A stretch of 38,837 nt of DNA from Campylobacteraceae bacterium (GCA_031255525.1 JAIRSJ010000037.1:1-38837), one strand, 5' to 3'; shown: positions 8,406 to 17,506, counted from the first letter of the stretch. The notes: generated by a model not told the origin, from the sequence alone. Numbers and translations are program-made.

Positions 8406-9683
8406 ATGAAAACGGCGATGGAACATTTTAGGCATTTTTCAAAGATACCAAGGTGCAGTTTTGATGCGGATGAGATGAGGGATTTTATTGTCAAGTTTGC
8501 CAAGTCTGTCGGATATAGCGTAAAAGTGGACAAAGCCGACAATATATTATGTATCAAGCAAAAACCGCTCATTTGCTTGCAATCACATTATGATATGGTT
8601 TGTCTCGGAGACGCACCCAATGTTGAAATATACGAAAAGAGAGGTTGGATAAAAGCCGAAAATTCGACTCTTGGAGCAGATAACGGCATAGGCGTTGCTT
8701 TGATGATGTCAATGATGGAACGTTACGACAATATAGAGACTCTCTTTACATCCAATGAAGAGGTGGGGCTTATCGGAGCCAATAATTTGGGGCACAAAAT
8801 AGCAGCGCCATATCTTTTAAATCTTGACAGTGAAGAGGAGGGGAATATATTTATAGGATGTGCCGGCGGAGTTGATATAGTAGGAGAGATAAGCGCACAA
8901 AAAAAGTCTGCAAAGGATAATCTTATGACATATGAGATAAGTGTGAAGGATTTGCAAGGCGGACATTCCGGTGTTGATATAGACAAAAATATTCCAAATG
9001 CTATCAAAATTTTAGCGCAAGAGCTTGCAGATAATGATTGTGAATTAATGGCTATAAATGGCGGCGAGAGGATAAATTCCATACCAAAAAATGCGTATGC
9101 AACGATTTGTGCTCCAAAAAACTTCACGCTGAAAAATAGATTTTTGAACATAAAAAAGGTGGAAAAAAGCAGCGATATTCTGACGCATTCAAGGAGTATT
9201 ATAAGCATGCTTCAAAATTTTACACAAGGTGTGCGCTCTTTTAACGATGAGCTTAAAATCCCAAACGAGAGTATCAATCTATCAACTATTAGGACGGATA
9301 ATAATAAGATTATTGTGGAGTTTTTTGCAAGAGCTATGGAGAAAAAAGCTTTGGAGGAGCTGAAGAAAAGCAGTAGTGATTTTTTAAAAAATTTTGGATT
9401 TGATGTGAAAACGAAAAACTTTTCTGCTCCATGGAGGGCTAATATTACACCTTTTGCAAAAAGAGTTCGAAAAATAATGCAAAAATTTTTTAGAAATGTA
9501 GAGTTTAAGGCGATGCATGCAGGGCTTGAGTGTGGTATTTTTGAGAGTATTAATCCGAATATTCAAGTAGCGTCAATTGGCCCCAATATAAAATTTCCTC
9601 ACTCTTTTGATGAATGCTGCGAAATAGCTTCCGTTGAAAAGTTAGAGATGATATTAGAAGAGCTGATGGCGGATTTAAAGTGA
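8406..9683 (+). CDS. pepD: Aminoacyl-histidine dipeptidase (PepD, M20 family)
   Basis: A cytosolic zinc dipeptidase that releases the N-terminal residue from Xaa-His and related dipeptides. The 425 residues include the M20 metal ligands: H61 and D63 in SHYDMV, D92 in LGADNG, the catalytic pair E118-E119 in TSNEEVG, D141 in LNLDSEE, and a C-terminal His in KFPHSFDE. The GGHSGVDI motif of the lid domain is present. It is shorter than E. coli PepD (about 485). Its stop codon lies inside a degenerate CRISPR-repeat-like sequence (9681-9701), so the last codons may have been altered by that sequence. Confidence 0.93.
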   Translation: MKTAMEHFRHFSKIPRCSFDADEMRDFIVKFAKSVGYSVKVDKADNILCIKQKPLICLQSHYDMVCLGDAPNVEIYEKRGWIKAENSTLGADNGIGVALMMSMMERYDNIETLFTSNEEVGLIGANNLGHKIAAPYLLNLDSEEEGNIFIGCAGGVDIVGEISAQKKSAKDNLMTYEISVKDLQGGHSGVDIDKNIPNAIKILAQELADNDCELMAINGGERINSIPKNAYATICAPKNFTLKNRFLNIKKVEKSSDILTHSRSIISMLQNFTQGVRSFNDELKIPNESINLSTIRTDNNKIIVEFFARAMEKKALEELKKSSSDFLKNFGFDVKTKNFSAPWRANITPFAKRVRKIMQKFFRNVEFKAMHAGLECGIFESINPNIQVASIGPNIKFPHSFDECCEIASVEKLEMILEELMADLK

Positions 9684-9957
9684 TGAAAGTTGTATTGAAA
9701 TTCGAATGATATTTATTGAGATATTTTTATTGAGTTGATAGAAAGGTTGTATCGAGTTTATATATTGGATGTGCAAGAAACTATCAATGGATAAAAAAGA
9801 TGAAGCGGTTTATAACATTAAGAAAATAAATTAATTTTTATTTCGTATTTAATTATATTATAATGTTTACTGAAATGAGACTTGGTCAATTTCTGGTGAT
9901 AAACTTGTTGTCTGGTAGTAACCTTAAGCCGCTTTTTGCTTTTTGTAGCTTATATAT

Positions 9958-9963
9958 TATAAT
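9958..9963 (+). promoter_or_regulatory. Putative -10 box for the 31-codon ORF
   Basis: A perfect TATAAT lies 23 bp before the ATG of the small ORF. TTTGCT at 9935-9940 gives a 17-bp spacing, and an AAGGGG ribosome-binding site follows at 9976-9981. The ordered set of -10, SD and ATG in an otherwise decayed region is the evidence. Confidence 0.45.
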
Positions 9964-9986
9964 GGCAAACTTTTTAAGGGGTCAAC

Positions 9987-10082
9987 ATGTTAACAGTAAA
10001 ACGTAAAGAGATTTTAACTAAAATAGTTTTTGTACTATCTTGTCTTGTTCTATTCAGGTTGCTTGCTACAATACCTTTTTAA
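9987..10082 (+). CDS. 31-residue membrane peptide resembling SecY helix 1
   Basis: ATG at 9987 is preceded by AAGGGG with 5-nt spacing and by a promoter-like TATAAT. The peptide has a basic start (VKRKEILTK), one hydrophobic stretch and ends FRLLATIPF just before TAA. This closely follows the start of SecY, where a basic segment and first transmembrane helix end in an (F/Y)R(L/V)LA-IPVPG-type motif. No SecY-like sequence follows in any frame I checked. It may be a truncated secY copy, or a small hydrophobic peptide gene (for example a type I toxin) with chance similarity. Confidence 0.4.
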   Translation: MLTVKRKEILTKIVFVLSCLVLFRLLATIPF

Positions 10083-10633
10083 CCTACTTGCACATTTCAT
10101 ACAATATTTGACAATCAGTTATCATTGTTATCGTAAAGCTTTGCAGGAGCTTCAATAGTGTGGAACGTATGTACTCACTTTTGTTGAGTTAAAAATTATT
10201 CCCGACTAAGCTAAAAGCTTTTTCATGTCTACAAATTTTAGTCCCGGTTGCTTGACAACTTTTCATCCGTATGTCTTAAAAAGTTTTTGTACATATCTGC
10301 AAAAGTGTTGAATTATCACAATGTTGTATTTATTTTTTATCATAAACTTTGGCTCAAAATCGGCAGAGTTTAATTGATACAAAAGCATATACATGATTAC
10401 CCCAAACCTTCCTTTTATTTGTAATATAGCACATAAAAAACTTTAGTTGTCGGTTAAAGAAAAACTCTTTATATGCAATTAGCGCATAAAATGTGCAAAC
10501 AACTTATTTTTCCCGAGCATTTTTTGTAACGATAAAAACAAAAAGAGGCCGTGGTATATGACAGAATCTGGCTTGATACGAAATCGCAAAAAACTTTTTT
10601 ATTCGTATTGTTTGCATTTTTTTTGATTGCTGA

Positions 10634-10639
10634 TATAAT
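10634..10639 (+). promoter_or_regulatory. Sigma-70-type -10 box for the class V aminotransferase gene
   Basis: A perfect TATAAT lies 36 bp before the GTG start. TTTGCA at 10611-10616 is 17 bp upstream, matching the -35 consensus at four of six positions. T-rich sequence fills the spacer, as is common in Campylobacterota promoters. Confidence 0.55.
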
Positions 10640-10675
10640 TTTATTTTTTTATAAAATGAGACAAGGATATTTTAC

Positions 10676-11962
10676 GTGCAAGAGATTCGTTCGAATATAA
10701 TTTTGGATAATAACATCTTGTATTTTGATTATACGGCGTCAGGTCTTGCTTATAAAAAAATAGAAGAGAAAATATCGGAAGTTTTAAAAACTTATGCTAA
10801 TACGCACTCGGAAGCCTCCTCAAATGCTATCAGAACAAACGAATATTATAAAAATGCAAGAAGCAGTCTACGCAAAACTTTGAAAGTAACCGATAGCTTT
10901 TATATATTGCCTTGCGGAACGGGAAGCACTGGAGCCATAAAAAAATTTCAAGAGTTGCTGGGGCTTTATATTCCGCCTATGACGAAAAAACGGCTCGGGA
11001 TAGATATTGATAAAAGCAAGGCGACTTTGGTGTTAGTCGGTCCTTACGAGCATCATTCAAATGAGGTTAGTTTCAGAGAGGCTCTTTGCGAACTCAAAAG
11101 AATTCCGCTTGACAATAATGGTGTTATAAATATCAAGGCTCTGGAAAAGATTTTAGAAAAAAATAGAGAACGTGAAATAATCGCTTCATTTAATGTGGCT
11201 TCAAATGTAACCGGGATCTTAAGCGATTATAAGGCTATCTATAAACTTGTCAAATCGTATGGCGGCGTTGTTGCACTTGATGGTGCTACGGCATCGCCTC
11301 ATATGGACATAGATTCGCATTTTTACGACGCACTCTTTTTGTCGCCCCATAAACTTTTGGGAGGTGTGGGAAGTTCCGGGATTTTGATTATCAGAAAAGA
11401 GCTTTGTGTCGATAATGTTATGCCTACTTTTGCAGGCGGAGGAACAGTTGAGTATGTTTCGAGAACCGCGCAATTATACAATAGAGACTTTGAGATAAGA
11501 GAAGATGCCGGGACTCCCGGAATCATACAATTTATCAAAGCGGCTTTTGCATACGAATTAAGAGATGAGATAGGACTTGAGAATATAGTTCGCATGGAAA
11601 ATGAACTTAAATGTTATTTCGGCTCTCATATACAAAAGATGAAAAATGTTGAGCTGTATTGCAATCATGTACAAGAGAAATTGCCGATATTTTCTTTGAA
11701 TATAAAGAATATCAATCCTTACGATGCTGCCAAAATTTTAAGTGAAAAATATGGTATACAAGTAAGAGCCGGATGTAATTGCGCAGGTCCTTATGGGCAC
11801 GACTTAATGGGATTGCAAGATGATGATAATTTGTTGCTAAAGCCGAGCTGGGTTAGAATAACTTTACACTTTAGCCACACAAAAGAGGATGTAGACAGAC
11901 TTTTGGAGGCAATTTCTGACATAGCAAACAGCACCGATAAAATCACAAGCACGACCATTTAG
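10676..11962 (+). CDS. Class V aminotransferase, cysteine desulfurase-like
   Basis: The 428-residue PLP enzyme has the CsdA/SufS-type layout: LYFDYTASGLAY near residues 15-26, a PLP-contacting Asp in VALDGATASPHM (D202), the Schiff-base lysine K226 in LSPHKLLGG, and the C-terminal loop RAGCNCAGP (C367, C369). C369 aligns with the catalytic Cys of SufS (RAGxHCA). The start is GTG at 10676 with AAGGA 8 nt upstream. A 17-residue extension with IDKSKATLVLVGPYEHHSN near residue 120 is typical of the subgroup annotated only as aminotransferase class V. No iron-sulfur assembly genes are nearby. Whether it mobilises sulfur or acts on another amino acid is open. Confidence 0.88.
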   Translation: MQEIRSNIILDNNILYFDYTASGLAYKKIEEKISEVLKTYANTHSEASSNAIRTNEYYKNARSSLRKTLKVTDSFYILPCGTGSTGAIKKFQELLGLYIPPMTKKRLGIDIDKSKATLVLVGPYEHHSNEVSFREALCELKRIPLDNNGVINIKALEKILEKNREREIIASFNVASNVTGILSDYKAIYKLVKSYGGVVALDGATASPHMDIDSHFYDALFLSPHKLLGGVGSSGILIIRKELCVDNVMPTFAGGGTVEYVSRTAQLYNRDFEIREDAGTPGIIQFIKAAFAYELRDEIGLENIVRMENELKCYFGSHIQKMKNVELYCNHVQEKLPIFSLNIKNINPYDAAKILSEKYGIQVRAGCNCAGPYGHDLMGLQDDDNLLLKPSWVRITLHFSHTKEDVDRLLEAISDIANSTDKITSTTI

Positions 11963-11997
11963 GATTTTATTGTAATAGCTTTTTTGCGAGCTTTTAA

Positions 11998-13080
11998 TTA
12001 TAAATTTTCTTCGTTGTTCCAATGAACTATCTGAATCGTTTTTATCCATTCTATCTGTTCGTTATTAAGAACAAGTTCGGGATTTTGAGACAGATCGAGT
12101 CTTAAAAGTTTTAAGTTTGTTATCTCTTTGGGTAGAGATTTCAGATTATTCACTCCAAGGTCTAAATCCATTAAACTCTCAAGCTTTCCAAAACTTTCCG
12201 GTAATTCGTCAAGTGAATTATTTGAAAGATTTAATTTTGTAAGTTTTGCAAGATTGCCGAACTCTTCCGGTAAGTCTACAATTTTATTGTTGCATAAATT
12301 TAGTTTGTCCAAATTTGTCAATCCGCCGATTTCGGACGGTAAATGTTTTAACTGATTGATGTTTTCAAACCCTAAGTCATTGCTCAAGTCAAGCTCTTTT
12401 AGATTTTTTAAACCGGCTATATCTTTGGGTAATTCTGCGAGTTTATTGTTTCGCATGTCAAATTTTATCAGATTGGATAGAGTGCTTATATGACGAGGGA
12501 GCTTCTCTATATGATTATCTCTCAGATTTAACTCTTCCAAAGCGGTGAGTGCTCCGATGCCGGGTGAAATTTCGCCTAAAAGATTTTTCCATACGGATAG
12601 TTTTTTTAATTTTTTCAGCCCAAAAAGCTCTTCGGGCAATCCTCTTAATTGGTTATATTCCAAATCAAGCAGTTCAAGATTTTCAAGATTTTCAAGTTCG
12701 CGCGGCAGATATATAAGCTGATTTACGCTAAGTATAAGACGCTTCAAGTTTACCAAGTCAAAAAGCTCTTTAGGAACATCCGCAAGAGCATTATTTGACA
12801 TATTGAGTTCTTGAAGATTGTGAAGATTTCCTATTGCTTGAGGTAATTGTGTGATTTGATTGTCGGAGAGTCTTAATGTTGAAAGATTCAGATAAAAAAG
12901 CTCTTTTGGCACTTGAGTAAGATGCGAGCGGGATAAATTTACTGTTTTCAACGATAAAAATTTTTGTTTATCACGAGGTATACCTCTTTCGCTTCCGAAT
13001 TTGGAGTCATATTGCAAATCATCTATATCGTTTTCGTCCGCCCAGATTCTGAGTTTTTCAAATAAAACATCTCCAGCCAT
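11998..13080 (-). CDS. Leucine-rich-repeat protein
   Basis: The 360-residue protein has a short N-terminal cap (about residues 1-43, with FEKLRIWADEND) and then about 13 tandem leucine-rich repeats of 23 residues with the pattern LxxLxLxxNxLxxLPxxIxxL. One unit near residues 228-257 is expanded. The LP signature places it with the Ras-group/ROC-type LRRs. No GTPase, F-box or enzyme domain and no signal peptide are visible, so the likely place is the cytosol and the likely role is protein binding. The partner is unknown. It ends 35 bp from the convergent aminotransferase gene. Confidence 0.92.
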   Translation of the reverse strand: MAGDVLFEKLRIWADENDIDDLQYDSKFGSERGIPRDKQKFLSLKTVNLSRSHLTQVPKELFYLNLSTLRLSDNQITQLPQAIGNLHNLQELNMSNNALADVPKELFDLVNLKRLILSVNQLIYLPRELENLENLELLDLEYNQLRGLPEELFGLKKLKKLSVWKNLLGEISPGIGALTALEELNLRDNHIEKLPRHISTLSNLIKFDMRNNKLAELPKDIAGLKNLKELDLSNDLGFENINQLKHLPSEIGGLTNLDKLNLCNNKIVDLPEEFGNLAKLTKLNLSNNSLDELPESFGKLESLMDLDLGVNNLKSLPKEITNLKLLRLDLSQNPELVLNNEQIEWIKTIQIVHWNNEENL

Positions 13081-13182
13081 CTTTTCGTCCTTATTTTCAA
13101 AAGCTATTTTTTAGCATGAAATATATGAACATAATCATATCTTTATATAATTAAAATTTTTTTAATTCGGTTTTTTAAATGA

Positions 13183-13794
13183 CTAATTCTCAATCGTAGC
13201 TTCAATACTTCCTAATTTTTCTATATGCAAAAGCCACTGTTTGCGCTTTTTTTGCGTAGAGTTTGAAACAGAGCCGAAAATAGTAGACCTAATATGTTTT
13301 GATTTAACGCCGCAAAAAGTGAGAGTAATAGTTTTGAGCTGCTGTATGCTCGGAGAGTGGCATATAAATTTATAATACCAAACCGGCTGCTCCATAGTTA
13401 CGATAATTCTTGCGCTTTTATCTTGAAGAAGCATCTCTCTTTTGTTGTTTTTATCATAGCTAAACGCTACGTTCGGCAAAAATACTCTATCAATAAAACC
13501 TTTCATTATAGCAGGATATGACCCCCACCATAACGGATGAATAAATACTATATGTTCAGCTCTTTTTATCTTTTCTATAGAATCTTTAAGATCAGGTTCT
13601 AATTCCATATCTTTTTTGTAGCCGAATTTTAAATTTAAATCAAAATCAAGCTCGCCTATATTTATCCTTTCGACAGTCGCTCCGCTTTTTATAGCTCCTC
13701 TTTGATAAGCGCTTGCAATAGCGTAGTTTAAGCTGTCCCCATCGGGATGTCCGTTGATAATTAAAATCTTTTTTGTCACTTTTTCCCCTTGCAT
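13183..13794 (-). CDS. Flavodoxin-fold NAD(P)H-dependent oxidoreductase
   Basis: The 203-residue protein has the family's phosphate-binding start KKILIINGHPDGDSLNYA (about residues 8-25) and the active-site stretch VFIHPLWWGSYPAIMKGFIDRVF (about 83-105). These are typical of FMN/FAD quinone reductases of the NQO1/MdaB/KefF type. It should carry out two-electron reduction of quinones or similar electrophiles in the cytosol. Physiological substrate is unknown. ATG at 13794 may be preceded in practice by a downstream start at Val/Met, since the N-terminus is slightly longer than usual. It is divergent from alaS, with 101 bp between starts. Confidence 0.88.
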   Translation of the reverse strand: MQGEKVTKKILIINGHPDGDSLNYAIASAYQRGAIKSGATVERINIGELDFDLNLKFGYKKDMELEPDLKDSIEKIKRAEHIVFIHPLWWGSYPAIMKGFIDRVFLPNVAFSYDKNNKREMLLQDKSARIIVTMEQPVWYYKFICHSPSIQQLKTITLTFCGVKSKHIRSTIFGSVSNSTQKKRKQWLLHIEKLGSIEATIEN

Positions 13795-13852
13795 ATTTTT
13801 GCATGATCGGTATTCTATCGAAAAGCGAATAAAATCATTTTAATTGTTTTTA

Positions 13853-13860
13853 GATAAAAT
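13853..13860 (+). promoter_or_regulatory. Putative -10 region for the alaS operon
   Basis: GATAAAAT in a T-rich context lies about 35 bp before the alaS ATG, with a GGGA ribosome-binding site between. The plus-strand genes downstream are packed without gaps, so this would drive the alaS-to-pbpA operon. Confidence 0.4.
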
Positions 13861-13895
13861 ATAACATTTTTTTACAGCTTAGGGAAAAGAGACAC

Positions 13896-16448
13896 ATGGA
13901 TATAAGAGAAGAGTTTTTAAAATTTTTTGAGAGCAAGGGACACGAAGTAGTTCAAAGCTCCCTTTTAGTTCCCGAAGATGAGACGCTGCTTTTTACCAAT
14001 GCAGGTATGGTGCCTTTCAAAAGTATATTTACAGGAGAGCTCTCAGTTCCGAAGCCGCCGAGAGCCGCAAGTTGCCAAACTTGTATAAGAGCCGGAGGCA
14101 AACATAACGACCTTGATAATGTTGGTTATACGGCGCGTCATCATACATTTTTTGAGATGCTTGGAAATTTTTCGTTTGGAGATTATTTTAAAGAGAAGGC
14201 GATAGCTTACGCATGGGAATTCGTAACGGAAGTTTTGAAATTTGATAAAAATAAACTTTGGGTAACTGTACATACTGAAGATGATGAGGCTGAAAATATC
14301 TGGTCACAGCATATAGATAAAAGCAAAATTGTGCGATTTGGCGATAAAGATAATTTTTGGCAGATGGGCGATACCGGACCTTGCGGACCTTGCAGCGAGA
14401 TATTTATAGACCAAGGTGCGGAACATTTTAATGGTGTTGAGGATTATATGGGCGGAGACGGGGATAGGTTTTTGGAGATTTGGAATCTCGTTTTTATGCA
14501 GTATGAAAGAGGAGCGGACGGAAAATTAACGCCTCTTCCAAAACCTTCAATTGATACCGGAATGGGGCTTGAAAGAGTCACTGCGATAAAAGAAGGCAAA
14601 TTAAACAATTACGAAAGCTCTTTATTTATGCCGCTTATAGAAAAAACCGCACAGCTTTGCGGCAAACCATATAGCAGTGATAGCGGCGCAAGTTACAGAG
14701 TTATAGCCGACCATATTCGCTCCGTTGCATTTTTGCTTGCGCAGGGTGTTAATTTTGACAAAGAGGGCAGAGGATACGTGCTAAGACGTATTTTGCGAAG
14801 GGCTGTAAGACATGGATATCTTCTGGGTCTTAGAGAACCTTTTATGTATAAATTAATAGATGTTTTAAGTGATTTGATGGGCGAACATTATACATATTTA
14901 ACGCAAAAAAAAGAGATGATAAAAGGGCAAATTTTTCTTGAGGAGGAGAGATTTTTTGCCACAATAGCTTCGGGATTGGAGCTTTTTGAAAGTGAGTTGA
15001 AAAAGACAAAAAATGAATTTAGCGCCGATACGGCTTTCAAGCTCTACGACACTTTTGGATTTCCTTTGGATTTGACACAGGATATGTTAAGAGATAAAAA
15101 GATAAGCGTTGATATAGGCAGGTTTGACGAACTTATGAGCGAACAAAAAAAGCGTGCTAAAGCTTCATGGAAAGGCAGTGGAGATAAAGCTGTGCATGGG
15201 GATTTCAAAGAGCTTTTGGAGAGCTTTGGAGTAAACAGATTTGTAGGATATGAAACAACAAAAACAAAGGCTAAAATTTTGGCGCTTTTGGATGATAATT
15301 TTAAAAGAGTCGAGAAATTGAACGCTAAAACTTGCGGTTGGGTGTTGCTTGATGTTACTCCTTTTTATGCACAAAGCGGCGGACAGTGTGGAGACAGCGG
15401 CGAACTTGCCGGAAAAGCTCAAGTCTTAGATACGCAAAAATTCTTTGAGTTAAACCTTATACATGTAAATACAAATACTGTTTTAAGAAGCGATGAAGAG
15501 GTTGAGGCTATTGTTGAAGATAAAAGGATAGAGACAGCAAAACATCACTCGGCAACGCATCTTTTGCATAGCGCATTAAGAGCTGTGCTCGGGCATCATG
15601 TAACACAAGCAGGTTCTTTGGTGGAAGACGAGAGACTCAGATTTGATTTTTCGCACCCAAAAGCGTTGAGTGTTCAAGAGTTGAAACAAGTGGAAGATTT
15701 TGTAAATAATGCAATACTAAGCGACATACCGAATATTACGCAAGAGATGAACATGGAAGATGCCAAAAAAAGCGGCGCTATAGCGTTGTTTGGCGAAAAA
15801 TACGGCTCTGTTGTGCGGGTAGTAAAGTTTGGCGACATCAGCGTTGAGTTTTGTGGCGGCGTGCATGTAAAAAGTACGGGTACAATCGGAAGCTTTTTGA
15901 TAATAAAAGAGAGCGGCGTGAGCGCAGGTGTGAGAAGAATAGAGGCTTTTTGCGGCAAAGCGGCGTTAAATGCCGCAAAATCTTGGAGAGAAGAACTTGG
16001 CAAGATAAGAGAAGAGGTCAAAAACAAAGATATTTTAATAGGCGTAGAGAGACTGAAAAACGACATAAAAGAGCTCAAAGGTAAAATCAATTCGCTTGAG
16101 TCTAATATCAGCAAAAAGATAGAAGGCGTTATGATAGAAGACGTTGAGGTTATCGTAGACGAACTTAAAGCCGGAGATATAAAAAACCGTATTGATGAGA
16201 TTAAAAACCAAAAAGACAAAGTTGCCGTTTTATTTTTTCAAGAACAAGAAGGCAGGGTAACAATCGCATCAGGTTCAAAAAATAACATTATAAAAGCCGG
16301 AGCATGGATAAAAGAGATAGCTTCCATTGTAGGTGGAGGTGGAGGTGGAAGGGATGATTTTGCACAAGCCGGCGGCAAAGATGCATCTAAAATACAAGAA
16401 GCAAAAAAAGCGGCATTGAAATACGCAGAAAAAATTTTGAAAGGTTAA
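13896..16448 (+). CDS. alaS: Alanyl-tRNA synthetase
   Basis: Charges tRNA-Ala. The 850-residue protein has all parts of the enzyme. The class II catalytic core begins at residue 1, with motif 1 around [32 protein letters not shown]. The editing domain carries the zinc site: H551 and H555 in HHSATH, and C653 and H657 in FCGGVH. A coiled coil (about residues 715-770) is followed by the C-Ala domain with a Gly-rich [15 protein letters not shown] tail near 808-822. Length is close to the 875 of E. coli. It is first in a plus-strand operon. Confidence 0.98.
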   Translation: MDIREEFLKFFESKGHEVVQSSLLVPEDETLLFTNAGMVPFKSIFTGELSVPKPPRAASCQTCIRAGGKHNDLDNVGYTARHHTFFEMLGNFSFGDYFKEKAIAYAWEFVTEVLKFDKNKLWVTVHTEDDEAENIWSQHIDKSKIVRFGDKDNFWQMGDTGPCGPCSEIFIDQGAEHFNGVEDYMGGDGDRFLEIWNLVFMQYERGADGKLTPLPKPSIDTGMGLERVTAIKEGKLNNYESSLFMPLIEKTAQLCGKPYSSDSGASYRVIADHIRSVAFLLAQGVNFDKEGRGYVLRRILRRAVRHGYLLGLREPFMYKLIDVLSDLMGEHYTYLTQKKEMIKGQIFLEEERFFATIASGLELFESELKKTKNEFSADTAFKLYDTFGFPLDLTQDMLRDKKISVDIGRFDELMSEQKKRAKASWKGSGDKAVHGDFKELLESFGVNRFVGYETTKTKAKILALLDDNFKRVEKLNAKTCGWVLLDVTPFYAQSGGQCGDSGELAGKAQVLDTQKFFELNLIHVNTNTVLRSDEEVEAIVEDKRIETAKHHSATHLLHSALRAVLGHHVTQAGSLVEDERLRFDFSHPKALSVQELKQVEDFVNNAILSDIPNITQEMNMEDAKKSGAIALFGEKYGSVVRVVKFGDISVEFCGGVHVKSTGTIGSFLIIKESGVSAGVRRIEAFCGKAALNAAKSWREELGKIREEVKNKDILIGVERLKNDIKELKGKINSLESNISKKIEGVMIEDVEVIVDELKAGDIKNRIDEIKNQKDKVAVLFFQEQEGRVTIASGSKNNIIKAGAWIKEIASIVGGGGGGRDDFAQAGGKDASKIQEAKKAALKYAEKILKG

Positions 16449-16451
16449 AAA

Positions 16452-16952
16452 TTGAAAGAGTTTATCTTATTTGCATTTGAACGTTATGGCGATATATTTA
16501 TGTATATTCACGTAGTTGGCGTGACAATGCTTTTGGGCGCTCTTTTTGCTATTCGTTTTTTGTTTTACAGTCCTGTTGAAAAGGCAATTAGTGATGATGA
16601 AGAGCGTTATATCTTATACATGAGATTGCTTAAGAGATTTTTTATTTTTGCATTGGCTGCGCTTTTTATCATAATGATAGTTTCTATTTTTCTTGCTGTA
16701 GGATTACATTTTAGAAATGATAATCCTACTTATGGCGCAATGATGCACATAAAAGAGGCAGTTTGGATTTTCATAGTGTTCAATATGATTTATATATACA
16801 AAAAGTATAAAAATGCACTTAAAGCATTTGAAAAAAATCTGCTGATAGAAACACATGAAAATATTATGCTCATAGTAAAATATCTTATTCCTATTATTTT
16901 ATTTTTTGGGCTTGTAGCCGTATTTTTCGGGAATATTATACGAGGTTGGTGA
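16452..16952 (+). CDS. Four-helix inner-membrane protein of unknown function
   Basis: The 166-residue protein has four predicted membrane helices, at about residues 15-38, 63-85, 99-117 and 139-161. Histidines lie in or next to them: H20 in YIHVVGV, H86 and H99 in AMMHIKEAVW. Their positions resemble integral-membrane heme or copper-handling proteins of the CopD/DUF2269 style, but I cannot name a family. The start is TTG at 16452, 3 nt after the alaS stop, with AAGG inside the alaS end as ribosome-binding site. The next gene, maf, follows after 3 nt, so it is co-transcribed. Confidence 0.8.
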   Translation: MKEFILFAFERYGDIFMYIHVVGVTMLLGALFAIRFLFYSPVEKAISDDEERYILYMRLLKRFFIFALAALFIIMIVSIFLAVGLHFRNDNPTYGAMMHIKEAVWIFIVFNMIYIYKKYKNALKAFEKNLLIETHENIMLIVKYLIPIILFFGLVAVFFGNIIRGW

Positions 16953-16955
16953 AAT

Positions 16956-17504
16956 TTGATAGCGCTTGGTTCAAGCTCGCAGACAAGAGCAAAAATTTTA
17001 ACAAATGCCGGTATAAAATTTACTATACGTAGATGTGATTTTGATGAAAGTAACATAACGATAAAAAACCCCGAAGAGTATGTGTATGAAATAACAAAAG
17101 GCAAGTTTAAAGCTTATTTAAAAAGCTATACTCTTGATATGCCGTTTATTGTTGCCGATACCGTTGTTTGCACAAATGGAGAAATTCTTTTAAAAGCTAA
17201 AGATAAAAAAGAGGCCGAAGAGATGCTGAAACTTCAAAGTGGCAACGAAGTGGATATTATTACGTGCATGATTTATAAAAGCAGACATTTGGAGTTTAGC
17301 GATTTGAGTTTGACAAGATACAAATTCGAAAAATTTGATAAAAAGGATTTGAGCGAGTATTTAAAAAGCGGCGAATGGTCAGGCAAGGCAGGAGCTTGCA
17401 TGGTAGAAGGATTTTGTAAGCCTTACATTAAAAGTGTTGAAGGATTTGAGAGCACGGCAATGGGACTTAGTATTGAAAAATTATTGCCGTTTTTGGAGTT
17501 TTGA
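16956..17504 (+). CDS. maf: Maf-family nucleoside triphosphate pyrophosphatase
   Basis: Hydrolyses non-canonical or modified nucleoside triphosphates to monophosphates; Maf overproduction blocks septation in other bacteria. The 182-residue protein starts with the substrate-loop motif LGSSSQTRAKIL (residues 4-15). The catalytic Asp is D68 in FIVADTVV, and GKAGACMVEGF near residue 145 is the second signature, matching Maf G-x-A-G-x-Y-x-I-Q-G with changes. The start is TTG at 16956, with GAGG upstream. It is the third gene of the alaS operon. Confidence 0.92.
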   Translation: MIALGSSSQTRAKILTNAGIKFTIRRCDFDESNITIKNPEEYVYEITKGKFKAYLKSYTLDMPFIVADTVVCTNGEILLKAKDKKEAEEMLKLQSGNEVDIITCMIYKSRHLEFSDLSLTRYKFEKFDKKDLSEYLKSGEWSGKAGACMVEGFCKPYIKSVEGFESTAMGLSIEKLLPFLEF

Positions 17505-17506
17505 TA

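Larger units (their letters stand above)
9681..10397 (+). repeat. Degenerate CRISPR-repeat copies (array relic)
   Basis: Several sequences in this stretch match the 30-bp repeat of the array at 1-1238, all in the same orientation. 9681-9701 matches the last 23 repeat positions at 20, with two one-base gaps and a perfect 13-nt 3' end. 9729-9758 matches 22 of 30 without gaps. 10307-10335 matches 21 of 30 with one gap. Positions 10368-10385 match 14 of the first 18. A weaker one is at 9848-9876. The spacing from 10307 to 10368 is 61 bp, near the array period of 65-68. Counts are by eye. The DNA is AT-rich, so the weaker copies may be chance. Confidence 0.5.
9684..10675. other. Gene-poor intergenic region of about 1 kb
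   Basis: No ORF of ordinary gene length is seen between pepD and the aminotransferase gene on either strand. It holds the degenerate CRISPR-repeat copies, the 31-codon SecY-like ORF (9987-10082), a weak hairpin with a T-run (AAGCT / AGCTT at 10208-10220) and, at its right end, the promoter of the next gene. It looks like decayed accessory DNA. Confidence 0.7.

Noticed and set aside
8723-9208. 161-codon ORF opposite pepD
   Set aside because: It is fully antisense to a well-supported M20 peptidase with all metal ligands. Composition (Ser/Ile/Phe-rich) is typical of an antisense shadow.
10087-10116. Further CRISPR-repeat-like sequence beginning CTTG
   Set aside because: Needs several gaps to align; in AT-rich sequence this is within chance.
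15674-16219. 181-codon ORF opposite alaS
   Set aside because: Antisense to the alaS editing and C-terminal region; a low-complexity Ser/Ile/Leu-rich shadow.
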